Assembly (NCBI GenBank): GCA_011049795.1
Contig: DRHD01000391.1
Coordinates: forward strand, 1-6,667
Direction of reading: 5' to 3'
DNA from: Porticoccus sp.
GTDB taxonomy: Bacteria > Pseudomonadota > Gammaproteobacteria > Pseudomonadales > Porticoccaceae
DNA: 6,667 nucleotides
The stretch's first letter is position 1. Each line of letters opens with the position of its first letter. Both the position numbers and the translations under genes were made by a program. Below the pieces are notes generated by a model. The model was not told the origin of the DNA. It worked only from the letters and a program-made list of their open reading frames with translations, and did no database searches. Shown in pieces: positions 1-5,768 of the stretch.

Positions 1-1
1 C

Positions 2-1993
2 GATAATGGTGCTGTAACACTGACCGCGCCTAACGCCAACGACAACACGGCTTTTGCAATAGTTCAGGCCGACACCGGAACAGCAGTAGGTATGACTCTC
101 ACCAATGCCGGTACTGGTAACACTATCGACATCCAGAACAACCAAGCCGGTACGGACATCGAAGGTACTGACGATAAATGGAATGTCGCCACAACGGGCG
201 TAGGGACTTTTCTGAGCTTTGCCCTTGAGAATGGCGAGACAATCAAAAATGACACTAACAACGAAATAGAGTTTGGTGTTCCGTCTGGTGAAGATGTAAG
301 TTTTAATTTCGCAACAAGCAATACCGTTACCTTGACAACGGATAGTGGGCTGGATAGTTTCGCCTTTGGTGTTGTTGATGACCTTGAAGGCGTGGGGACG
401 ATTGTTTTTGATGAAGCGGCGGGCAGTATCAGTCTTGCTGGTACAACTAACGCATTTGACCTTACCATTGCTCAGACAGGAACAGTTGATAGCAGCTTGA
501 TTCTTACATCTGCCGGTTCTATCAGCGACGCTTTGAGTCTTATTACGACTGATGGTGTTGGGAGTATTAAGATAAATTCCGCAGATAATATTGATATTGA
601 TGCTGCGGATAACATTACCATTGATACGGCTGGTGGTTCTATTACAACCACACTTATCGGTGGTGATTTTGCTCTCGATGCCACTGACGCGTCTATCACG
701 TTGGATGCAGGCGAGGCTGCTACCGATGCTATTGTCCTTGTTGCTGCTGCTGGTGGTATTGATGCAGATACGGCCTTGAGCATATCTTTCAAGAGTACCG
801 AAAACACCGCCGATGCGATTGAACTTGTTGCAACTGCTGGTGGTAATGATATTACGTCCGCTGGTGGGGCTGCTGAAGATATTGATATTGTCAGCACTTC
901 GGGTTCGGTGAATATCAGCGCTGGCGAGAATAATTCTGCTGCAATGGTTCTTAGCCAGGCTGGCGGCACTTCCGGTGCCATTAACATCTTTGCCGATAAC
1001 GGTACTGGCGCTTCTGCAACCACGGAGCATGATGCTTCTGTCCAGTTACATTCTGACGACGGTGGCATTAGTCTTTACACAACTGCTGACATTGCCGATG
1101 CTGTTAGGATAGAGACCAATGGTGGTGTGGACGAGTTTATTACAATTAACAATCTTCAGGGAACCGGCTCAGACGCTATCACTATCTCTGCTAATGCAGC
1201 GGCGGGTAATGTTAATATCCTGTCCGTGCTTGGTAGCATTAGGCTTTTAGCCGAAGAAGATGCTGCTGACGCCATCCTCCTTCAAGTTGATGGTGTAAAT
1301 TCGACCACAATGCGACTGATAGCTACAACTGGAACCTCTGTGACTGAAGATGCTGCTGCTATACAGCTTACAGCTACCGCTGGTGGTATTCAGCTTCAGT
1401 CTGACGCTGCTATTGACGGCGATGTTATCGTTCTTCGGGCTGATGGTGGGGTTACTAACGACATCCTGATTCATAACGACCAAGGCACAGGGATTGACTG
1501 TATCGACCTTCAGGCTGATGCGGGCGGCATTCTTTTAACGGCTGCTAAACCTGTGTCTGTAACTAACGCATTTGAGACGGACATAGTAGTTCTTCCAACT
1601 ACCACACCGATTACCATCCTTGCTAACAACTCAGGGCAAGTCCATTTAATGCCAGACACGGTGCAGGACACTACAATCAACCTGCCAGCCGAAGCAGACA
1701 ATCTGCATTATGAGTTCTGGTATGTTGGCGCTGTTGCCGATGCACATGATTGGATTATCACTTCTGGCGACGACCTTGAACAGTTTGTTGGCGGTGTAGT
1801 TCACCATGACGTTGACGGCGAACTTGTCAACGTCATATATTCTGATGGTAACAGTAATTCAAAACTTGGAGTTTTGACGCCAGAAGCCGGTACAAAGATT
1901 GAGTTGCGGTATGATTTAGCAACCACGAGTTGGTATATCAACGGTACGGTGATTTCTGCGACAAACACAGCCGTTACATTTGCTGACCAATAA
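2..1993 (+). CDS. Repetitive beta-solenoid-like virion protein (fibre, spike or decoration), 5' end missing
   Basis: The reading frame is open from base 2 (first whole codon GAT) to TAA at 1991-1993, so 663 residues are visible and the true start lies upstream. The ATG at 92 is internal because the same composition continues before it. The protein is rich in Ala, Gly, Asp, Thr, Ile and Val. From about 527 to 1560 it consists of degenerate repeats of roughly 20-30 residues with a core like DAIxLxAxAGGIxL, the alternating hydrophobic pattern expected of a beta-solenoid. The C-terminal 130 residues (about 1600-1990) differ: they contain EFWYVG, HDWIITSGDD and TSWYING and look like a globular cap or trimerisation domain. 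No enzyme motif or signal peptide is visible. A terminator follows directly. Its position ahead of the tail adaptor gene, together with its repeats, suggests a structural protein such as a fibre, spike or capsid decoration. This is inference; the family was not identified with certainty. Confidence 0.8.
   Translation, partial: DNGAVTLTAPNANDNTAFAIVQADTGTAVGMTLTNAGTGNTIDIQNNQAGTDIEGTDDKWNVATTGVGTFLSFALENGETIKNDTNNEIEFGVPSGEDVSFNFATSNTVTLTTDSGLDSFAFGVVDDLEGVGTIVFDEAAGSISLAGTTNAFDLTIAQTGTVDSSLILTSAGSISDALSLITTDGVGSIKINSADNIDIDAADNITIDTAGGSITTTLIGGDFALDATDASITLDAGEAATDAIVLVAAAGGIDADTALSISFKSTENTADAIELVATAGGNDITSAGGAAEDIDIVSTSGSVNISAGENNSAAMVLSQAGGTSGAINIFADNGTGASATTEHDASVQLHSDDGGISLYTTADIADAVRIETNGGVDEFITINNLQGTGSDAITISANAAAGNVNILSVLGSIRLLAEEDAADAILLQVDGVNSTTMRLIATTGTSVTEDAAAIQLTATAGGIQLQSDAAIDGDVIVLRADGGVTNDILIHNDQGTGIDCIDLQADAGGILLTAAKPVSVTNAFETDIVVLPTTTPITILANNSGQVHLMPDTVQDTTINLPAEADNLHYEFWYVGAVADAHDWIITSGDDLEQFVGGVVHHDVDGELVNVIYSDGNSNSKLGVLTPEAGTKIELRYDLATTSWYINGTVISATNTAVTFADQ
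445..459 (+). repeat. 15-bp exact direct repeat, left copy
   Basis: AACTAACGCATTTGA occurs here and again at 1561-1575, 1116 bases (372 codons) apart and in the same reading frame. Both copies encode a T/V-TNAF-D/E stretch. The two copies bracket the solenoid-coding segment. Confidence 0.8.
527..1560 (+). repeat. Degenerate in-frame tandem repeats coding for a solenoid
   Basis: About a dozen imperfect units can be read in the protein, for example DAIVLVAAAGGI, DAIELVATAGGNDI, DASVQLHSDDGGISL, DAVRIETNGGV, DAITISANAAAGNV, AAIQLTATAGGIQL and DCIDLQADAGGILL. A larger duplication is superimposed: about 1031-1215 resembles about 1349-1540, including NLQGTGSDAI versus NDQGTGIDCI, with an offset near 324 bases. 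The DNA copies have diverged, so this is an old protein-level repeat rather than a recent DNA duplication. No Trp occurs within the repeats, in contrast to the flanking regions. Confidence 0.75.
1561..1575 (+). repeat. 15-bp exact direct repeat, right copy
   Basis: Second copy of AACTAACGCATTTGA, identical to 445-459. It lies just after the last solenoid repeat and before the C-terminal domain of the same protein. Confidence 0.8.
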
Positions 1994-1999
1994 CAGGTT

Positions 2000-2090
2000 A
2001 AAAGGGGCTATGAACATAACGCCAAAACTATAATTACGGGTTAATCCTGATATTGAACACGAGACGTATTGTTCTGGCCCCTTATTTTTT
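2000..2090 (+). terminator. Rho-independent terminator with a long hairpin, between virion protein and tail adaptor genes
   Basis: AAGGGGC (2002-2008) pairs with GCCCCTT (2077-2083). The stem continues with TA (2009-2010) against TG (2075-2076), one bulged T (2011), then GAACA (2012-2016) against TGTTC (2070-2074), giving about 14 pairs. A further short ACG/CGT pairing (2019-2021 with 2065-2067) is possible after a small internal loop. The large loop can hold a small hairpin, CGGG (2037-2040) with CCTG (2046-2049). Six T residues (2085-2090) follow the stem closely. This is the classic layout of an intrinsic terminator, although the loop is unusually long. It would end or reduce transcription after the repetitive virion protein gene. 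T7 has its terminator at the equivalent point, between genes 10 and 11. Confidence 0.8.
2029..2034 (+). promoter_or_regulatory. Possible -10 box inside the terminator loop
   Basis: TATAAT matches the sigma-70 -10 consensus exactly and lies between the two arms of the terminator. A transcript starting about 7 bases downstream would contain only the right arm and could not form the terminator. No convincing -35 box exists 15-19 bases upstream (the sequence there is GGGGCTATG-like), and no TG extension precedes it. The call is therefore weak and may be chance in an AT-rich loop. Confidence 0.2.
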
Positions 2091-2101
2091 GAGGTATTAA
2101 A

Positions 2102-2959
2102 ATGCCAAGTACGAAAGTGCAGATTTGGAACTTGGGTCTTTTAAGACTCGGCGAGGCTTTACTTACTTCCGTAACTGAAGACAGTAATCCTCGTCGGGTG
2201 TGTGAGGCGATTTACGACCAAGTATTAGAAGAGACCCTTGCCGCAGGACCGGAGTTTGGCTGGCGGTTTGCCGGAAGAAGGGGGTCGGTAAACGTAAACA
2301 ACACCGCAATCACCGCCGTGGCTGACCATTCTGGTACGGTATCGGGGACAGTTCTTGTAACTGCCGCAGAGCACGACCTGCAAACCGGAGACACAGTTAC
2401 TATTACCGACACGACGAGTTACAATGGCGACCATGTTATCACGGTGGTTACGGGTGACACTTTTTACTTCACGGCCACTTTTGTTGCCACCGAAACCGGT
2501 ACTGTCCAATGGACTTCGGATGAGTTTACTTACAGGTTTACCCGACCTACCAGCGTTAGGGTTATAAAGGTCTCCGTGAACTCGGCCCAACTTACTGATT
2601 GGAAGAGAGAAGACATATACCTCTTGACCAGCCAGGAAGATACCACGGTAATCGTCGAATACGTCCAGAGCATCACTAATGAGGCTTTGTTCCCATCTCA
2701 TTTTGCAAAAGTTCTGTATATGAACATGGCTGCGCACTTGGCCTATGATTTAGTGCAGAACCGTGCCTTGAGCGACCGGTTATTGTTGGAGTTAGAGACT
2801 GTCCACATGCCTCGCGCAGTAGCCTTGGATGCTAAAGAGTTGTTTGTTGAAGAAGATAATCAGGATTGGCGTGATGTGGGCCATGCGGGTGGTACGAGGC
2901 AGAACTTTAATTTACCAAGATTAACTGCCGCTCAAGTATCGCAGTCTAATATTACATAA
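2102..2959 (+). CDS. Tail adaptor protein, T7 gp11-like (tail tubular protein A), with an inserted beta domain
   Basis: A 285-residue protein. In podoviruses this family forms the ring joining the portal to the tail nozzle. The N-terminus shows the family pattern: IWNLGLLRLGE (8-18), a short SVTEDS turn, RRVCEAIYDQVLEETL (31-46) and GWRFAGRR (53-60), the usual 'W-FA-R' strand entry. The family pattern resumes at YRFTRPTSVRVIKV (144-157), then VIVEYVQSI (183-191), FPSHFAKVLYMNMAAHLA (197-214) and a helical C-terminus ending in NQDWRDVG (253-260). Residues about 69-138 are extra: GTVLVTAAEHDLQTGDTVTI...YNGDHVITVV..DTF resembles the small beta module often annotated in phage proteins as an E1 FCCH-like domain. 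This insert explains why the protein is longer than T7 gp11 (about 196 residues). The start is supported by GAGGT (2091-2095), six bases before the ATG. The gene follows a terminator, so it needs readthrough or its own promoter. Confidence 0.88.
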   Translation: MPSTKVQIWNLGLLRLGEALLTSVTEDSNPRRVCEAIYDQVLEETLAAGPEFGWRFAGRRGSVNVNNTAITAVADHSGTVSGTVLVTAAEHDLQTGDTVTITDTTSYNGDHVITVVTGDTFYFTATFVATETGTVQWTSDEFTYRFTRPTSVRVIKVSVNSAQLTDWKREDIYLLTSQEDTTVIVEYVQSITNEALFPSHFAKVLYMNMAAHLAYDLVQNRALSDRLLLELETVHMPRAVALDAKELFVEEDNQDWRDVGHAGGTRQNFNLPRLTAAQVSQSNIT

Positions 2960-2968
2960 GAGGCTTAT

Positions 2969-4603
2969 ATGAAATATGTTTTGATATTCTTTTTGTTGGT
3001 ATTCTTTTTCTTAACTTCGGTGTGTTTTGGTTCTGTCAAGATAGGCATTATCACTGATGTTCACTACAGCGATAAGGCAGATGAAATAGGTATAACAAAA
3101 GATTTTCGTATTTATTCGTCGGCTGATGCACGGATGGCGGCGGCGGCAACCACTTTCAATGCTGAGTCTGTCGATTTTATTTGTGATTTGGGGGATATGG
3201 TTCAGAGCCAGACTGTAGATGAAGCTGCTGCCTATGCAAGTTATGTTACTGCTGCTGGTTCGTTCAATGCAGATTATTATTGTTCACTTGGAAACCATGA
3301 CACCACAACGGATAACGAGGATGATTTTTTTGGTGGCAGCGGCCCTCCAAGTTTAATGCCAGCACTTGATGGAACATGGTATCCGAATGGTGGCGACCCA
3401 TGTTTTCCTTGGGCGCATTTTGACGATGTTGGCGGTGTTCGACAGATTACCCTTTTGAATAATAAGTTTAGTGATAATTTTGATGCTGTATCTAACGGCG
3501 TTGAAAGTCAAGTTACATGGCTGACTAACGCACTTGGTGGGGCAACAACACCAGTTGTTATTTTTGCACATTGGAACCCATTAGATGCGGGCGACCCGAC
3601 TGTTTTTACAGATATCCTGGATGCAGACACGGGCGTAGTTGCTGTTTTTGCGGGGCACGACCATCTTGTAGAGCAAGTACGAGAAGATACTTCTGTTCCT
3701 TATTTCGATATTTTAGGTTCTGTTTCGGCTCAAAACCTTACCGATACCACAAACAATGCTTATTATATCTTTGATGTTTCTATAAATAGTTATTTAGGTG
3801 TAGACCAGAGAAGGTCTTATATTGTTGGGACTTTTCATGGTGACCCCTTAGCAATAAATTCGGATACAGGGGCAGAAACCAAAGGATTGAGTTTTCGAGT
3901 TCCCTCAGATGGTAAGGCCAACGAATGGAAACTGAACGATGCAGCAGGCCAGACCACCGTTGTTGATACGAAGGGGGCCGCTGACGGTGTTGCTGCTAAC
4001 AACATAGTTCGTGGCGACAGCCCAATTTCAAACGGTTCTATTGTATTTAATGGTTCGTCCGATTTTATTACTGCTGCTGATATACTGATAAATGAATGGC
4101 CGTGGTCGGCAAGCGCGTGGTTCAAGTCAACTGCTGCTGCTCAACAAACTATTTTCTGTATAACAAAGAATGAAGCTGATAACCGACATGCGACTATTAG
4201 GCTTGATTCGACAGGAGTTGCTACCATTGCCGTCAAGAACAGCGTTGCTGCGGTTACGACTTCAAGTTCTACGAAAACATACAACGATGGTCTTTGGCAT
4301 CAGATAACCGGTGTGTTTATTAATGATGATTTGAGGCTTTTGTATGTAGATAGCGAATTGGTCGCAACGAATGCAGAGAACAAGTCATGGCCCGTCATGG
4401 CAGATTGGGCCATTGGTAGGTTGGAATTAGCAACGCCAACAGATTATTTCAATGGCAGTATAGACCAAGTGGCGTTTTATCCATTTGCACTGAGTGCAAG
4501 CCAAGTTCGAGAGTCTTTTAATTCGGAAAAACCTTTTACTCGTGGAAGATTAACCCCAGGATTACCGCAAGGTCGTCGCGGAAGAAGTAGATATGATTTT
4601 TAA
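2969..4603 (+). CDS. Exported metallophosphoesterase with C-terminal LamG-like (concanavalin-fold) domain
   Basis: A 544-residue protein. Residues 1-21 are a Sec-type signal peptide: MKY, then a very hydrophobic Phe/Leu core, with likely cleavage near CFG-SV. Residues 23 to about 290 form a calcineurin-like phosphoesterase with all expected metal-ligand motifs: D30-x-H32 (IITDVH), G75-D76 (LGDMV), G108-N109-H110-D111, H201 (AHWNP) and G229-H230-D231-H232. The enzyme should hydrolyse phosphomono- or diesters with two metal ions; the substrate cannot be read from the sequence. Residues about 315-520 resemble a LamG/concanavalin-like lectin domain: IVFNGSSDFI (358-367), WSASAWFKS (379-387), GLWHQITGVF (441-450), LLYVDSELV (457-465) and FNGSIDQVAFYPFALSASQV (494-513). 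The C-terminus ends in a basic stretch, GRRGRSRYDF. GAGG (2960-2963) precedes the start, and the gene lies 9 bases after the adaptor gene, so it is probably co-transcribed with it. A role in attacking a phosphorylated cell-surface polymer, either from the virion or as a secreted enzyme, is inference. Confidence 0.87.
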   Translation: MKYVLIFFLLVFFFLTSVCFGSVKIGIITDVHYSDKADEIGITKDFRIYSSADARMAAAATTFNAESVDFICDLGDMVQSQTVDEAAAYASYVTAAGSFNADYYCSLGNHDTTTDNEDDFFGGSGPPSLMPALDGTWYPNGGDPCFPWAHFDDVGGVRQITLLNNKFSDNFDAVSNGVESQVTWLTNALGGATTPVVIFAHWNPLDAGDPTVFTDILDADTGVVAVFAGHDHLVEQVREDTSVPYFDILGSVSAQNLTDTTNNAYYIFDVSINSYLGVDQRRSYIVGTFHGDPLAINSDTGAETKGLSFRVPSDGKANEWKLNDAAGQTTVVDTKGAADGVAANNIVRGDSPISNGSIVFNGSSDFITAADILINEWPWSASAWFKSTAAAQQTIFCITKNEADNRHATIRLDSTGVATIAVKNSVAAVTTSSSTKTYNDGLWHQITGVFINDDLRLLYVDSELVATNAENKSWPVMADWAIGRLELATPTDYFNGSIDQVAFYPFALSASQVRESFNSEKPFTRGRLTPGLPQGRRGRSRYDF

Positions 4604-4607
4604 GGAG
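4602..4607 (+). promoter_or_regulatory. Ribosome binding site that fixes the start of the next gene
   Basis: AAGGAG lies six bases before ATG 4614 and overlaps the TAA stop (4601-4603) of the phosphoesterase gene. It favours ATG 4614 over the in-frame ATG at 4593, which has no good ribosome binding site and would put charged residues (KEQ) before the signal peptide. Confidence 0.75.
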
Positions 4608-4613
4608 CAAATT

Positions 4614-5186
4614 ATGAAGTTATGGAAATTAGTAATTGTTTGTTTATGTTTGGCAGGGGTAGTGGCTTTCTGGCCCCCAACAGAATCGGCTCAGGGAAGG
4701 ACTTTAATTGAGAATCTGCAAACTCTCACTCTATCCGCTGTAGATGCCACGCCCCTGGATGGTACGAGCGCAAGCAGGACGTTTTTAGCGTCTGACCGAT
4801 TAGATATTTATACTATCTTCCTGACTGAGGGCGCTGATGCTGTGGAGGTGATTGGCTATAGTACGGGTTCGGATACGGCAGATGACACAGCGCTAATCAA
4901 TATCTATGGCTATTCAAGAACAGGACCAGCGTTCAAGATACTTGATGCAACTACATTTACGCTTGGCACAGCAGTAGCACCCGATTCAGGTCTGTACGCA
5001 GGAGTGGCATCGGGAACCGACCTGCATTCAACGACGGTTGGCACAGCAGACTCTATAGACAACGGTATTGTAAAAGTATCTTTTGACACCGTAGGTCTGA
5101 AGTATCTTTACTTTGAGCCGGAAACGTTTACGGGGATAACGAATTTCATTATTCAAGTACGTCAATACGGATTCCTTGAAAGATGA
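4614..5186 (+). CDS. Small exported or membrane-anchored protein of unknown function
   Basis: A 190-residue protein starting at ATG 4614, chosen because AAGGAG stands six bases upstream; an in-frame ATG at 4593 would add seven residues. The N-terminus (MKLWK, then a hydrophobic core at residues 6-19) is a signal peptide or single membrane anchor, with possible cleavage after VVA (18) or ESA (26). The rest is rich in Thr, Ser, Asp, Gly and aromatic residues with alternating strand patterns, such as DIYTIFLT (64-71), INIYGYS (95-101), VKVSFDTVGLKYLYFE (153-168) and NFIIQVRQYGF (177-187). This suggests an all-beta domain. I recognise no family. It begins 10 bases after the phosphoesterase stop and overlaps the following gene by four bases (ATGA), so all three are probably translated from one message. 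Its C-terminal half shares a motif with the next protein. It may be a virion or envelope-associated accessory factor, but this is a guess. Confidence 0.75.
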   Translation: MKLWKLVIVCLCLAGVVAFWPPTESAQGRTLIENLQTLTLSAVDATPLDGTSASRTFLASDRLDIYTIFLTEGADAVEVIGYSTGSDTADDTALINIYGYSRTGPAFKILDATTFTLGTAVAPDSGLYAGVASGTDLHSTTVGTADSIDNGIVKVSFDTVGLKYLYFEPETFTGITNFIIQVRQYGFLER

Positions 5187-5767
5187 TTCTAAATACTTTA
5201 ACGCATAGATTATTCGTGGCCAGAGAAGAGGCTGACGAGAATGGTGCCGCCGGTGCGCCTGATATTTTCGTCTTGGCAACGGAGGGTAATTTTGCGCAAA
5301 TGCCTTCCGCCACGCTGGACCTTCAGAAATTGGACTTGTTTTCTCCCAGAGAGGTCAAACACCTTGCAAAAATGAAACAAAATGGCTTGGTCTTTTCTTT
5401 TATGGGTAGCTCTGCTGCCGGTAAGACTTTTACTTACGATATTTTCACATGGGGCAACGAGAACAGTCCTGCGAGACACGCAGTCAATGGAACAGGCATC
5501 CTCGGTACTCAACAGGTAGTAGTCTATCCCCACAACAACGAGGCTACAACGACTGATAGATTTTGGGCCGATACCCTTGTGGTGGTAAGCGAGAGTTGGC
5601 CCAAGAACGTTGAGGCCACTGACGAAGTAGGTCGCAATACAGTTGCAGAAGTGTGGCTGGATAATATTGGTTCGAGGTATTGGTTTATACAGATTTCAGA
5701 TGCAGATGGCATTGACCCAGGTACGGGTCAAGCTGGCGATATAAGCGTTTTTTACAGGTATTTCTAA
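5183..5767 (+). CDS. Small beta-rich protein of unknown function, likely virion-associated
   Basis: A 194-residue protein whose ATG overlaps the preceding stop codon (ATGA, 5183-5186). No strong Shine-Dalgarno is seen, which suggests translational coupling. It has no signal peptide. Predicted strands include LVFSFMGSS (69-77), TFTYDIFTWG (82-91), GTQQVVVYPH (108-117), WADTLVVVSESW (128-139), NTVAEVWLD (152-160) and YWFIQIS (166-172), ending in ISVFYRYF. The motif N-x-V-x-x-V-x-L-D-x-I-G-x-R-Y (152-166) matches N-x-I-x-x-V-x-F-D-x-V-G-x-K-Y (150-164) of the upstream protein, so the two may be diverged relatives. GSSAAGKT (75-82) fits a P-loop pattern but is probably chance. The location directly before the nozzle gene supports a structural or assembly role; no function can be assigned. 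Confidence 0.78.
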   Translation: MILNTLTHRLFVAREEADENGAAGAPDIFVLATEGNFAQMPSATLDLQKLDLFSPREVKHLAKMKQNGLVFSFMGSSAAGKTFTYDIFTWGNENSPARHAVNGTGILGTQQVVVYPHNNEATTTDRFWADTLVVVSESWPKNVEATDEVGRNTVAEVWLDNIGSRYWFIQISDADGIDPGTGQAGDISVFYRYF

Positions 5768-5768
5768 G

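Noticed and set aside
472..1068. Long antisense open frame of 198 codons opposite the solenoid gene
   Set aside because: It is a shadow caused by the biased codons of the + strand repeats. It has no ribosome binding site, its protein is Ser/Ala/Val low-complexity, and every other gene is on the + strand. The antisense frame at 64-468 is rejected for the same reason.
2225..2737. Antisense open frame of 170 codons opposite the adaptor gene
   Set aside because: The + strand protein has clear gp11-family features over this whole span. The antisense product has no recognisable motif or ribosome binding site.
3014..3031. Possible lipoprotein box around C19 of the phosphoesterase
   Set aside because: The sequence before the Cys is T-S-V, with Val at -1 and Thr at -3, which fits the lipobox rule poorly. 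Ordinary signal peptidase cleavage near CFG-SV seems more likely, though lipidation is not excluded.
4593..4613. Upstream in-frame ATG as start of the small exported protein
   Set aside because: It would overlap the phosphoesterase gene, lacks a good ribosome binding site and adds MIFKEQI before the signal peptide. ATG 4614 has AAGGAG at ideal spacing.
5405..5428. Walker A-like GSSAAGKT in the protein at 5183-5767
   Set aside because: It fits GxxxxGK[ST], but it lies between predicted beta strands in a small beta-rich protein, with no following helix, no Walker B and no other ATPase motif. A chance match is more likely.
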